Assembly (NCBI RefSeq): GCF_024320865.1
Contig: NZ_JANDBD010000005.1
Coordinates: forward strand, 248,001 to 312,000
DNA length: 64,000 nucleotides
Direction: 5' to 3'
Source of the DNA: Mycolicibacterium arenosum
Lineage (GTDB): Bacteria > Actinomycetota > Actinomycetes > Mycobacteriales > Mycobacteriaceae
Part shown: positions 8,240 to 16,961 of the stretch, in pieces
How positions within the stretch are numbered: the stretch's first letter is position 1
Layout: each line of letters starts with the position of its first letter
Notes under the pieces: model-generated
The model's database searches: none
What the model saw: the letters and a program-made list of their open reading frames with translations, nothing else
What the model was told of the DNA's origin: nothing
Made by a program: the position numbers and the translations under genes

Positions 8240-9724
8240 ATGAGCGACGTGCCGGAGCTGAATGCGGCCGGACTACCTGAGGAACTGAGCGCAGTCGATC
8301 AGCTACTGCACCGCGGCGAGGCGAACCCCCGCACCCGCTCGGGCATCATGGGCGTCGAGTTGCTCGACACCACCCCCGACTGGGACCGGTTCCGGACGAA
8401 CTTCGAGCACGCGTCGCGCAAGGTGCTGCGGCTGCGGCAGAAGGTTGTGATGCCCACCCTGCCGACCGTGGCCCCGCGCTGGGTGGTGGACCCGGACTTC
8501 AACCTCGACTTCCACGTCCGCCGCGCGCGGGTACCCGAGCCCGGCACGCTGCGCGAGGTCATTGATCTCGCCGAGCTGGCGCTTCAGGCGCCGATGGACA
8601 TCACCCGACCGCTGTGGACGGCGACCCTCGTCGAGGGACTCGCCGACGGCCGCGCGGCGACCATCCTGCACCTCAGCCACGCCGTCACCGACGGTGTCGG
8701 CGGCGTCGAGATGTTCGCCCACATCTACGATCTGGAACGCGATCCGCCGCCGGAAGGGGTCGCGCCGCTGCCCATTCCGCAGGATCTGTCGCCGACCGAC
8801 CTGATGCGCGAGGGGTTCGGCAACCTCCCGAGGTCGATCGTCACCGGCCTGTTCGGTGCGGGCTGGGGAGCGGCCTCGGCGTTGGGCCGTGCGGTCCGCG
8901 ATCCGGTGTCGGCCGTCAGCGGCGTCGTCGACTACGCGCGCTCCAGTGCACGGGTCATGGGCCCGGTCTCCGAGCATTCACCGCTGCTGCGGCGGCGCAG
9001 TCTGGCCTCACGCAGCGAGGCCATCGACATCCGCTTCAGTGACCTGCGCACGGCCGCCAAATCCGTTGGCGGCTCCATCAACGACGCGTATCTGGCCGGT
9101 CTGTGTGGCGCGCTTCGGCGGTACCACGAAGCCAAGGGCATCCCGATCGCCACCATCCCGATGGCGGTACCGGTGAACCTGCGCTCCGACGACGACCCCG
9201 CGGGTGGCAACCGCTTCGCAGGTGTGAACCTCGCCGCACCGGTGGGAGTCGTCGACCCCGCCGCTCGAATCCTCAAGGTGCGCAAGCAGATGACGCAGAA
9301 GCGCGAGGAGCGCGCGATCGACATGGTCGGCGCCGTCGCGCCGGTGCTCAGCCTGCTGCCGGACTCCATCCTCGAATCGGTCGCGGGCAACGTCGTCGCC
9401 TCCGACGTGCAGGCGAGCAACGTGCCCGTGTTCCCCGGTGACACGTTCATCTCCGGTGCGAAGATCCTGCGGCACTACGGCCTCGGGCCGCTGCCCGGCG
9501 TCGCGATGATGGTGGTGCTCGTCTCCCGCGCCGGCTACTGCACCATCACCACGCGCTATGACCGGGCGTCGATCACCGACGCCGAGCTGTGGGCGCGCTG
9601 CCTGGTCGCCGGTTTCGACGAGGTGCTAGCCCTCGGCGGAGACGGTCGCGCCACCCCCGCTTCGTTCACACTCGATCCCGAGCAATCGGTCGTCAACACA
9701 TCCAATGGGAGTGCGCCGCAATGA
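8240..9724 (+). CDS. Wax ester synthase/diacylglycerol acyltransferase (WS/DGAT) family protein
   Basis: The 494-residue protein has the WS/DGAT layout: an N-terminal acyltransferase half ending in the motif SHAVTDG and a C-terminal half with GGNRFAGVNLAAPVG and the ending typical of the family. The active-site consensus HHxxxDG is here SHAVTDG: His147, Asp151 and Gly152 are kept but the first His is Ser146. These membrane-associated enzymes esterify acyl-CoA to diacylglycerol or alcohols. GGGAGGAG lies 11 bases before the ATG. It starts a three-gene coupled operon with plsC and plsB2, matching Rv2484c-Rv2482c, which points to triacylglycerol or phospholipid synthesis. Confidence 0.9.
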   Translation: MSDVPELNAAGLPEELSAVDQLLHRGEANPRTRSGIMGVELLDTTPDWDRFRTNFEHASRKVLRLRQKVVMPTLPTVAPRWVVDPDFNLDFHVRRARVPEPGTLREVIDLAELALQAPMDITRPLWTATLVEGLADGRAATILHLSHAVTDGVGGVEMFAHIYDLERDPPPEGVAPLPIPQDLSPTDLMREGFGNLPRSIVTGLFGAGWGAASALGRAVRDPVSAVSGVVDYARSSARVMGPVSEHSPLLRRRSLASRSEAIDIRFSDLRTAAKSVGGSINDAYLAGLCGALRRYHEAKGIPIATIPMAVPVNLRSDDDPAGGNRFAGVNLAAPVGVVDPAARILKVRKQMTQKREERAIDMVGAVAPVLSLLPDSILESVAGNVVASDVQASNVPVFPGDTFISGAKILRHYGLGPLPGVAMMVVLVSRAGYCTITTRYDRASITDAELWARCLVAGFDEVLALGGDGRATPASFTLDPEQSVVNTSNGSAPQ

Positions 9725-11412
9725 GTTCACAGAACGGTCAGTCCAGCCGAACGCTGCGCCTGCCGGGTTCGGTTGCCGAGATTCTGGCCTCTCCGGAGGG
9801 TCCGGAGGTCGGCGCGTTCTTCGACCTCGACGGCACGCTCGTCGCCGGCTTCACCGGCGTGCTGATGACGCAGGACCGGTTGCGCCGAGGTCAGATGAGC
9901 GTCGGCGAGTTCATCGGGATGGTGCAGGCGGGGCTCAACCACCAGCTCGGCCGATCGGAATTCGAGGACCTCATCGGCAAGGGGGCCCGAATGATGCGCG
10001 GCATCTCGATGAGCGACCTCGACGAACTCGGCGAACGACTCTTCCTGCAGCAGGTGCAGAAGCGCATCTACCCCGAGATGCGCGACCTCGTCCGCGCGCA
10101 CATGGCGCGTGGGCACACCGTCGTGCTCAGCTCGTCGGCGTTGACCGTGCAGGTCGAACCCGTCGCGAAGTTCCTCGGGATGACGAACATCCTGAGCAAC
10201 AGGTTCGAAACCGACGACGACGGCCTCATCACCGGAGAGGTCAAGACCCCGATCATCTGGGGGCCGGGCAAGGCGCGCGCGGTACAGGGCTTCGCCGCGA
10301 AGAACGGTGTCGATCTCGCGAGGAGCTACTTCTACGCCGACGGCGACGAGGACGTCGCGCTCATGTATCTCGTCGGCAACCCGCGGCCGACCAATCCCGG
10401 CGGCAAGATGGAAGCCGTTGCGGTGAAACGGGGTTGGCCGGTGCTTCGGTTCAGCAGCCGCAGCGGCAGTAGTCCGGTGTCGCAGATCCGGACGGCCGCC
10501 GGCATCGCGTCGCTGGTGCCCGCCGCTGCCGGTGCCGTCGGGTTGGGACTGCTCACCCGCAACCGCCGGGTCGGGGTCAACTTCTTCACCGCGACGTGGA
10601 CCAGGTTGTTGATGGGGTCTATCGGCATCGACCTGAACGTCATCGGCGAGGAGAACCTCACCGCGCAGCGACCGGCGGTGTTCCTGTTCAATCACCGCAA
10701 CCAGGCCGACCCGTTCATCGCGGGCAGGCTCATCAGCGACAACTTCACCTCGGTGGGCAAGAAGGAACTCGAGAAGGACCCCCTGATGGGCCCCATCGGC
10801 AGGGCGCTGGACGCGGCGTTCATCGACCGCGACGATCCCAAGGCCGCGGTGGAGAGCCTGCACAAGATCGAAGAGCTTGCGCGCAAGGGCCTTTCGGTCC
10901 TCATCGCGCCGGAGGGCACGCGGCTCGACACCACCGAGGTCGGTCCGTTCAAGAAGGGCCCGTTCCGGATCGCGATGGCTGCGGGCGTCCCCCTGGTCCC
11001 GATCGTCATCCGCAACGCGGAGGTCATCGCCGACCGCAACTCCAGCACGTTCAACCCCGGCAAGGTCGACGTCGCCGTCTTCCCGCCGATCTCCACCGAC
11101 GACTGGACCACCGACAACCTCGAGGACCGCATCGCCGAGGTCCGTCAGCTGTACCTCGACACGCTCAAGGACTGGCCGCATGACGTCCTGCCCGAGGTGC
11201 CGCTCTACGCCCGCACGCCGCCGCGCAAGGCGGCGGTGAAAACGACCCCGGCGAAGAAGGCGCCCGCGAAGAAGGCGCCCGCGAAGAAGGCCGCGCCGGT
11301 CAAGAAGGCCGCGCCGGTCAAGAAGGCCGCCGCCAAGAAGGCCGCACCGGTCAAGAAGGCGCCCGCGAAGAAGACCGCCGCGAAGAAGGCCGCGCCGAAG
11401 GGCCGCCCGTGA
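9721..11412 (+). CDS. plsC: HAD phosphatase-PlsC acyltransferase fusion with lysine/alanine-rich tail
   Basis: The 563-residue protein fuses an N-terminal HAD (SerB-like) phosphatase domain with motif I DLDGT (D35, D37) to an acylglycerol-phosphate acyltransferase domain with NHRNQAD (324-330, the NHx4D motif) and PEGTR (397-401). The last 60 residues or so (from about 500) are a low-complexity tail of KKAP/KKAAPV units. The acyltransferase acylates lysophosphatidate; the phosphatase may act on the phosphatidate or another phosphoester. The ATG overlaps the WS/DGAT stop (ATGA) and its own stop overlaps the PlsB start (GTGA). The homologue is Rv2483c; the positively charged tail may bind membranes or nucleic acid. 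Confidence 0.9.
   Translation: MSSQNGQSSRTLRLPGSVAEILASPEGPEVGAFFDLDGTLVAGFTGVLMTQDRLRRGQMSVGEFIGMVQAGLNHQLGRSEFEDLIGKGARMMRGISMSDLDELGERLFLQQVQKRIYPEMRDLVRAHMARGHTVVLSSSALTVQVEPVAKFLGMTNILSNRFETDDDGLITGEVKTPIIWGPGKARAVQGFAAKNGVDLARSYFYADGDEDVALMYLVGNPRPTNPGGKMEAVAVKRGWPVLRFSSRSGSSPVSQIRTAAGIASLVPAAAGAVGLGLLTRNRRVGVNFFTATWTRLLMGSIGIDLNVIGEENLTAQRPAVFLFNHRNQADPFIAGRLISDNFTSVGKKELEKDPLMGPIGRALDAAFIDRDDPKAAVESLHKIEELARKGLSVLIAPEGTRLDTTEVGPFKKGPFRIAMAAGVPLVPIVIRNAEVIADRNSSTFNPGKVDVAVFPPISTDDWTTDNLEDRIAEVRQLYLDTLKDWPHDVLPEVPLYARTPPRKAAVKTTPAKKAPAKKAPAKKAAPVKKAAPVKKAAAKKAAPVKKAPAKKTAAKKAAPKGRP
11236..11400 (+). repeat. Tandem codon repeats encoding the KKAP/KKAAPV tail of PlsC
   Basis: Units such as GCGAAGAAGGCGCCC and GCCGCGCCGGTCAAGAAG recur about ten times in frame, encoding alternating Lys-Lys and Ala/Pro/Val. 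Such tracts vary in length between strains by slippage or unequal recombination. Confidence 0.8.
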
Positions 11413-13754
11413 AGGTCACCGCCGACGAGTTCGCCAGCTTCAGCCCGACCGGCGACGCCCTGGTGCTCGCGGCGGTCAGCTCGCCTGCGGAACGGGAGAT
11501 GCTGGGCGACTGGCTCACCCAGCAGCGCGGCAAGCACCCGGAGGCCCGCATCGAGGTGCTGGAACTCCCCGCCGACGCGGATCCGCCGCCGGGGGTGCTG
11601 GCCCGCCTGGTGGAACTCCTCGAAGCCGACGAGGACCGCTCCGTGGTGCCGGCCAGGGTCTTCTGGATTCCCGGTGGCCTTCCGACGCGATCCAAGGTCG
11701 TATCGCTGCTCTCCGGCCGCGACACCTATCGGCCGCCGCAGATCCTGCAGCATCGCATTCTCAAGCGCGATTCCACCCGTGCCAGGGTGGTCGCGGGCGA
11801 GCCCGCCAAGGTGGCCGACCTGAGGCAGGCCTGGAGTGACGCCACGATCGCCGAGAACCCGAGGGAGTTCGCGCGTTTCGTCATTCGCCGGGCCACCCTC
11901 GCGATCGAGCGAGTGGAGCTTCGACTGCTCGGACCCGAGTACAAGTCGCCGCGGCTGATGAAGCCGGAGATCCTGGCGTCCAACCGGTTTCGGGAAGGGC
12001 TCGAGGAGATTCCCGGCGCGACGGTCGACAAGGCCGGCGCGATGCTCGACGAGTTGTCCACCGGGTGGAGCAGGTTCTCTGTCGATCTCATCCCGTCGCT
12101 GGGCCGGGCCATCTTCAGCCGCGGCTTCGACCCGAACGTCGACTACGACCGCGACGAGGTCGAGGCGATGCGGCGCTCGCTGGAGAACCACCCCGCCGTG
12201 CTGCTCTTCTCGCACCGGTCGTATCTGGACGGCGTCATCGTGCCGGTCGCCATGCAGGAGAACCGATTACCGCCGGTGCACACCTTCGCCGGCATCAACC
12301 TGTCGTTCGGGTTCATGGGCCCGCTCATGCGGCACTCCGGTGTCATCTTCCTGCGCCGCAAGCTGGACGATCCGCTCTACAAGTACGTGCTGCGCCAGTT
12401 CGTCGGCTACATCGTCGAGAAGCGCTTCAACCTGAGCTGGGCGATCGAGGGCACCCGGTCGCGCACCGGAAAGATGTTGCCGCCCAAGCTCGGATTGCTC
12501 GCCTACGTCGCCGACGCCTACCTCGACGGCCGCAGCGACGACATCCTGCTGCAGCCGGTGTCCATCAGCTTCGACCAGTTGCACGAGACGGCCGAATACG
12601 CGGCGTACGCGCGCGGCGGAGAGAAGACGCCCGAGGGACTGTCCTGGATGTACAAGTACATCAAGGCGCAGGGCGAACGCAGCTACGGCAAGATCTACGT
12701 GCGCTTCCCGGCGGCCGTGTCGATGCGCGAATACCTCGGCGAGCCGGGCGGTCCGATGACCACGGACGAGGCCGCCAAGCGCCTGGCGATGCAGAAGATG
12801 GCGTTCGAGGTCGCGTGGCGGATCCTGCGGGCCACGCCGGTCAATGCGAGCGCACTGGTGTCCGCCCTGCTGCTGACCACCCGCGGGGTGGCGCTCACCC
12901 TCGACCAGCTGCACCACACGCTGCAGGACTCGCTGGATTACCTGCAGCGCAAGCAGACTCCGATGACCAACAGCGCGTTGCGGTTACGCACCCCGGACGG
13001 TGTGCGCGCGGCGGTCGACGCGTTGTCGGGCGGGCATCCCGTCACCAGGGTGGACGGCGGGCGAGAACCGGTCTGGCTCATCGAGCCGAGGGACGAACAC
13101 GAAGCCGCGTTCTACCGCAACACGCTCATCGACGCGTTCCTCGAGACGTCCATCGTCGACCTCGCGCTCGCGCACGCAGCGCGCGCCGACGGCAACCGCC
13201 TCGAGGCGTTCTGGACCCAGGCGCTGCGGCTGCGCGATCTGCTGAAGTTCGACTTCTACTTCGCCGACTCGGCGGCGTTCCGCGAGCATCTGGCCGAGGA
13301 GTTGTCGTGGCACGACGACTGGGAGGCGAGTGTCGAGGCGGGCGGCGAGCAGATCTACTCGCTGCTGCGCGCTAAGCGCCCGCTGATCGCAGGCGCCATG
13401 CTGCGACCGTTCTTCGAGGCCTACGAGATCGTCGCGGACGTGCTGCGCGACGCGTCGCCGGACATCGGCGAGAAGGAGCTCACCGAGCTGGCACTCGGCG
13501 TCGGCCGCCAGTACATCGCGCAGACCAGGGTGCACAGCAACGAGTCGGTGTCGGCACTGCTGTTCGCCACGGCGCGCCAGGTGATGGCCGATCAGAAGCT
13601 GCTGATGCGGGCCGCCGACCTGGCGGAGCGCCGCCAGCGGTTCCTGCAGGAACTGCGCGACATTCTCGGCGACATGACCAAGGTCGAACGGATATCCCGC
13701 GAGCAGTTCTTCGCAAGGGAACTGCAGCGCCGACCCGCCCCCGAGCCCGCGTAG
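11409..13754 (+). CDS. plsB2: Glycerol-3-phosphate acyltransferase PlsB
   Basis: The 781-residue protein carries the GPAT motifs: SHRSYLDG (HX4D, H269 and D274), [10 protein letters not shown], and EGTRSRTGK (from E347), followed by a long C-terminal region normal for PlsB. It acylates sn-glycerol 3-phosphate with acyl-CoA/ACP at the membrane, the first step in phospholipid and triacylglycerol synthesis. The GTG start overlaps the PlsC stop (GTGA), so WS/DGAT, PlsC and PlsB are translationally coupled. It matches Rv2482c in order and length. First (PlsB) and second (PlsC) acylation steps plus a final DGAT-like step are thus encoded in one operon. Confidence 0.94.
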   Translation: MKVTADEFASFSPTGDALVLAAVSSPAEREMLGDWLTQQRGKHPEARIEVLELPADADPPPGVLARLVELLEADEDRSVVPARVFWIPGGLPTRSKVVSLLSGRDTYRPPQILQHRILKRDSTRARVVAGEPAKVADLRQAWSDATIAENPREFARFVIRRATLAIERVELRLLGPEYKSPRLMKPEILASNRFREGLEEIPGATVDKAGAMLDELSTGWSRFSVDLIPSLGRAIFSRGFDPNVDYDRDEVEAMRRSLENHPAVLLFSHRSYLDGVIVPVAMQENRLPPVHTFAGINLSFGFMGPLMRHSGVIFLRRKLDDPLYKYVLRQFVGYIVEKRFNLSWAIEGTRSRTGKMLPPKLGLLAYVADAYLDGRSDDILLQPVSISFDQLHETAEYAAYARGGEKTPEGLSWMYKYIKAQGERSYGKIYVRFPAAVSMREYLGEPGGPMTTDEAAKRLAMQKMAFEVAWRILRATPVNASALVSALLLTTRGVALTLDQLHHTLQDSLDYLQRKQTPMTNSALRLRTPDGVRAAVDALSGGHPVTRVDGGREPVWLIEPRDEHEAAFYRNTLIDAFLETSIVDLALAHAARADGNRLEAFWTQALRLRDLLKFDFYFADSAAFREHLAEELSWHDDWEASVEAGGEQIYSLLRAKRPLIAGAMLRPFFEAYEIVADVLRDASPDIGEKELTELALGVGRQYIAQTRVHSNESVSALLFATARQVMADQKLLMRAADLAERRQRFLQELRDILGDMTKVERISREQFFARELQRRPAPEPA

Positions 13755-13787
13755 GCGTCGCCCCCGAGTGAGCCGGAGCGCGGGCAA

Positions 13788-13793
13788 TACCCT
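13788..13793 (+). promoter_or_regulatory. -10 box of a leaderless promoter for the CopD-CtaG gene
   Basis: TACCCT is followed by six bases and the ATG at 13800, so the transcript probably starts at the start codon. No ribosome-binding site is visible. Confidence 0.5.
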
Positions 13794-13799
13794 GGTGTC

Positions 13800-15818
13800 A
13801 TGACCACCGCAGCCGCGACCACCGAGCGCAGCGCCCGCACCGAGACGGTGTGGCCGGTGCTCGTCGGCGTCGCCGTGCTGGCCGGCGTCACCGCAGCCGC
13901 GCTCGCCGCATTGTCGATCGCCGACGCTTTGACCGCGACCGGCCTGCCGAACCCCGGCCCCGTGACCAATTACGGGCTGCCCTTCGTGCGCGCGGCGGGC
14001 GAGATCGCCGCCGTCGTCGCGGTCGGGTCGTTCATGTTCGCCGCGTTCATGGTGCCGCCTCAGGCCAACGGCGTACTCGATGTCTCCGGCTATCGCGCCC
14101 TGCGGACGGGCACGGTCGCGTCCGGGGTGTGGACGGTGTGCGCGATTCTGCTGGTGCCGCTGACCGTTTCGGACGTCACGGGTCAGCCGCTGGTGAGCCG
14201 GCTGGACGTGGCGTCGGTGTGGTCGGTGGCGAGCCTGGTCGAGGTGGCGGGCACCTGGCGGTGGACGGCGCTGATCGCCGCGCTGGTGACCGTCGTCAGC
14301 ATCCCGGTGCTGCGCTGGTCGTGGACGCCGCTGCTGTTCGGGGGCGCCCTGCTCACCCTGGTGCCGATCGCGCTGAGCGGCCACTCGTCGACCGGTGGAT
14401 CGCACGATATGGCCACCAACAGCCTGTTGATCCACCTGCTGTTCGGCGCGGTGTGGGCGGGCGGTCTGCTCGCGCTGCTGGCCCACGCGCTGCGCGGCAA
14501 CGCCCATGCCGATCTCGCGGCGCGGCGATTCTCCACGGTCGCCCTCTGGTGCTTCGTGGCGATGGCCGTGTCGGGCGTGGTCAACGCACTCGTCCGCGTT
14601 CAGCCCGGCGACCTCTTCAGCGGCGGATACGGATGGCTGATCGTCGCGAAGGTGGTCGCCCTCGGCGTCCTCGGAGTCATCGGCGTCCTCCAGCGACGAC
14701 GCGGAGTGGCTGCGCTGCAATCGGATCCGACCGCGCGGCGACCGCTGATCAGGCTGGCGCTCATCGAGGCCGCGGTGTTCGGGCTGACGTTCGGTGTCGC
14801 CGTCGCGCTGGGTCGCACGCCGCCACCACCGCCGCCGATCTACAACCCGTCGATCACCGCGATCGAGATCGGCTACGACCTCGCGGGCCCGCCGACGGTC
14901 TCGCGCATCCTCTTCGACTGGCGCTTCGACCTCATCTACGGCACCGCGGCCCTGGTGCTGGCGGCGGTGTACCTGGCGGGCGTCATCCGGCTGCGGCGGC
15001 GCGGCGACGGGTGGGCGACCGGCCGCACGGTCGCGTGGCTGCTCGGCTGTGCGGTGCTGCTCATCGCCACGTCGTCGGGAATCGGGCGCTACATGCCCGC
15101 GATGTTCAGCGTGCACATGGCCGCTCACATGCTGCTGTCGATGCTGGCGCCGATCCTGCTCGTCCTCGGCGCGCCGGTCACCCTGGCACTGCGAGCGCTG
15201 CCCGCGGCGGGCCGCGACGATCCTCCCGGCCCGCGCGAATGGCTGCTGGCCGCGCTGCACAGCCGGGTCTCGCACCTCCTGACCAACCCGCTGGTCGCAC
15301 TGGCGCTGTTCGTCGGCGGCTTCTACGGGCTGTACTTCGGTGGGATCTTCGAAGCGGGCGCGGGCAGTCACGCCGCGCACGTCGCGATGAACCTGCACTT
15401 CCTGCTCAGCGGCTACCTCTTCTACTGGGTGGTGATCGGTGTGGACCCCACGCCGCGGCCGATACCACCGCTGGCGAAGCTGGCGATCGTCTTCGCATCG
15501 CTGCCGTTGCACGCGTTCTTCGGGGTGGTGCTGATGGGCAGCAAGGAGGTCCTCGCCGGCGGCTTCTACGAATCGCTCAAGCTGTACTGGCACACCGACC
15601 TCGCGGGCGATCAGCGGCTCGGCGGCGGGATCGCGTGGTCGGCGGGGGAGGTGCCGCTGGTGCTCGTGCTGATCGCTCTGCTGGTGCAGTGGAACCGGGC
15701 GGACCGGCGTACCGCGAAGCGGCTCGACAGGGCAGCCGACCGCGACGACGACGCCGACCTGGCGGCCTACAACCGGATGCTCGCCGAACTGGCGCGCCGC
15801 GAGTCGGAACGCTCCTAG
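13800..15818 (+). CDS. CopD-CtaG fusion membrane protein (copper handling / cytochrome c oxidase assembly)
   Basis: The 672-residue polytopic protein has two modules. The N-terminal half (to about residue 330) resembles CopD copper-resistance membrane proteins, with HLLFGAVWAGGLLALLAHAL and conserved His. The C-terminal half is a caa3-type CtaG domain with HMAAHMLLSMLAPILLVLGA and HAAHVAMNLHFLLSGYLFYW, rich in His that could bind copper. I infer copper uptake or delivery for cytochrome oxidase assembly. About 14 or more hydrophobic segments are visible. From memory Rv0102 has this architecture. It lies 45 bases after plsB2 but appears to have its own leaderless promoter. Confidence 0.85.
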   Translation: MTTAAATTERSARTETVWPVLVGVAVLAGVTAAALAALSIADALTATGLPNPGPVTNYGLPFVRAAGEIAAVVAVGSFMFAAFMVPPQANGVLDVSGYRALRTGTVASGVWTVCAILLVPLTVSDVTGQPLVSRLDVASVWSVASLVEVAGTWRWTALIAALVTVVSIPVLRWSWTPLLFGGALLTLVPIALSGHSSTGGSHDMATNSLLIHLLFGAVWAGGLLALLAHALRGNAHADLAARRFSTVALWCFVAMAVSGVVNALVRVQPGDLFSGGYGWLIVAKVVALGVLGVIGVLQRRRGVAALQSDPTARRPLIRLALIEAAVFGLTFGVAVALGRTPPPPPPIYNPSITAIEIGYDLAGPPTVSRILFDWRFDLIYGTAALVLAAVYLAGVIRLRRRGDGWATGRTVAWLLGCAVLLIATSSGIGRYMPAMFSVHMAAHMLLSMLAPILLVLGAPVTLALRALPAAGRDDPPGPREWLLAALHSRVSHLLTNPLVALALFVGGFYGLYFGGIFEAGAGSHAAHVAMNLHFLLSGYLFYWVVIGVDPTPRPIPPLAKLAIVFASLPLHAFFGVVLMGSKEVLAGGFYESLKLYWHTDLAGDQRLGGGIAWSAGEVPLVLVLIALLVQWNRADRRTAKRLDRAADRDDDADLAAYNRMLAELARRESERS

Positions 15819-15820
15819 CC

Positions 15821-16240
15821 CTAGCCCTGGCTGACGGCACCCGCCGCGACGGCCTCCGCCCAGCCGCCGTACGAGCTGATGTCGACACCCGCGCTGGCCG
15901 CCGCGCCGTCGCAGCCGAACGCCGTGCGCCACGACCCGTCGGCGAACTCGACCTTGCCGAGCATCATCGGCGCGGGCAGTGCGGTGAGGAATCGGCCCAG
16001 CGCATCCGGGGACAGCAGCCAGACATGCGCCTTCAACGCGACACCGGGCCGGCCGTCCGGCACGCGCGTGACGGCGGGCTTCGGCGGTTCGCCCGCCAGC
16101 AGCGTCATCCGGTAGCGCGGCGCGGTGTCGATCTCGCCCGCCCACCGGGCTCCGAGATCGGTGAGCTGGTGGACCAGCGGCCCGCCCTTCAAGTGGGCGC
16201 CGAACACGACGAGCTCGACACGGTCGTCGCAATCCGACAT
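15821..16240 (-). CDS. Allophanate hydrolase C-terminal-like domain protein
   Basis: The 139-residue protein contains VFGAHLKGGPLVHQLTDLGA and EIDTAPRYRMTLL, the pattern of the stand-alone C-terminal domain of allophanate hydrolases and related gamma-glutamylcyclotransferase-like folds. In true allophanate hydrolase that domain decarboxylates N-carboxycarbamate; the amidase half is missing here, so the reaction is unknown. The ATG at 16240 is preferred over an upstream TTG at 16249. It is convergent with the CopD-CtaG gene, with only two bases between stops, and nothing near it relates to urea. Confidence 0.65.
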   Translation of the reverse strand: MSDCDDRVELVVFGAHLKGGPLVHQLTDLGARWAGEIDTAPRYRMTLLAGEPPKPAVTRVPDGRPGVALKAHVWLLSPDALGRFLTALPAPMMLGKVEFADGSWRTAFGCDGAAASAGVDISSYGGWAEAVAAGAVSQG

Positions 16241-16395
16241 GGCGATCAACCTACGTGCCGGCTATCCACAGTGCAGCGTTCATCCACAGCCCCGCCGCCG
16301 GGCGGCCACGCCCCGCCGTTCCCGTCGGTGCCGAAGCGGTAACTGGATGCAGCCGGCGGGCACAGGGCTCCGCCGCACATCCGGAGGTAGTGGAA

Positions 16396-16866
16396 ATGTT
16401 CGAAACGCCCATCGTCATCGTCGGGAACGTCGTCACCGATCCAGTCCTGCGCAGCGTCGGGGAGCAGTCGGTGTACCGGTTCAGGGTCGCCAGCAACTCG
16501 CGGCGCAGAACCGGCGACGGAATCTGGGAGCAGGGCGACACGTTGTACGCCTCGGTCAGCTGCTGGGGCAGGTTGGTGCACGGGACCGCGGCGTCGCTGC
16601 GGAAGGGCGATCCGGTCATCGTGGTGGGGCAGGTCTACACCACCGAGTACGACGACCGGGACGGCAACCCGCGTAACTCCGTCGAGGTCCGCGCCAGCGC
16701 CGTGGGTCCCGACCTGGCGCGCAGCATCGCGCGCATCGAGAGGATCCAGCGCCGCACCGAGGACCAGCCCGACCCGGCGTCCGAGCCGGCCGCCGACGCA
16801 GACACCGCGACCGGCACCGCTCAGGACGAGGCCGAACCGGACCACGGACTGCCACTGACGGCTTAG
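16396..16866 (+). CDS. Single-stranded DNA-binding protein-like OB-fold protein (SsbB type)
   Basis: The 156-residue protein begins MFETPIVIVGNVVTDPVLR and shows the SSB OB-fold: VYRFRVASNSRRR, YASVSCWGRLV, LRKGDPVIVVGQVYTTEY. The acidic C-terminal tail ends PLTA and not the DDDIPF-type tip that recruits repair proteins, so it is a paralogue of the main SSB. A GGAGG sequence lies at 16383-16387, nine bases before the ATG. The order ssb-like then ettA matches Rv2478c-Rv2477c. It probably binds single-stranded DNA in a special condition such as competence-like uptake or stress, which is inference. Confidence 0.88.
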   Translation: MFETPIVIVGNVVTDPVLRSVGEQSVYRFRVASNSRRRTGDGIWEQGDTLYASVSCWGRLVHGTAASLRKGDPVIVVGQVYTTEYDDRDGNPRNSVEVRASAVGPDLARSIARIERIQRRTEDQPDPASEPAADADTATGTAQDEAEPDHGLPLTA

Positions 16867-16961
16867 CCGCCGACGGCCACGCCTAGGATGGTTCGGGGCC
16901 GCAGTCGGACCACCCGTCCCTGCGCGGGCCCCACCCGAAACCACGAAAGGCACCCAACGGC

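Noticed and set aside
11236..11400. CRISPR-like or satellite repeat
   Set aside because: The units are 15-18 bases, in frame, without spacers, and encode the Lys/Ala tail of PlsC.
12984..16232. 1082-codon open frame antisense to plsB2 and the CopD-CtaG gene
   Set aside because: It runs across two well-supported genes; composition is Arg/Gln/His-rich and typical of a complement shadow.
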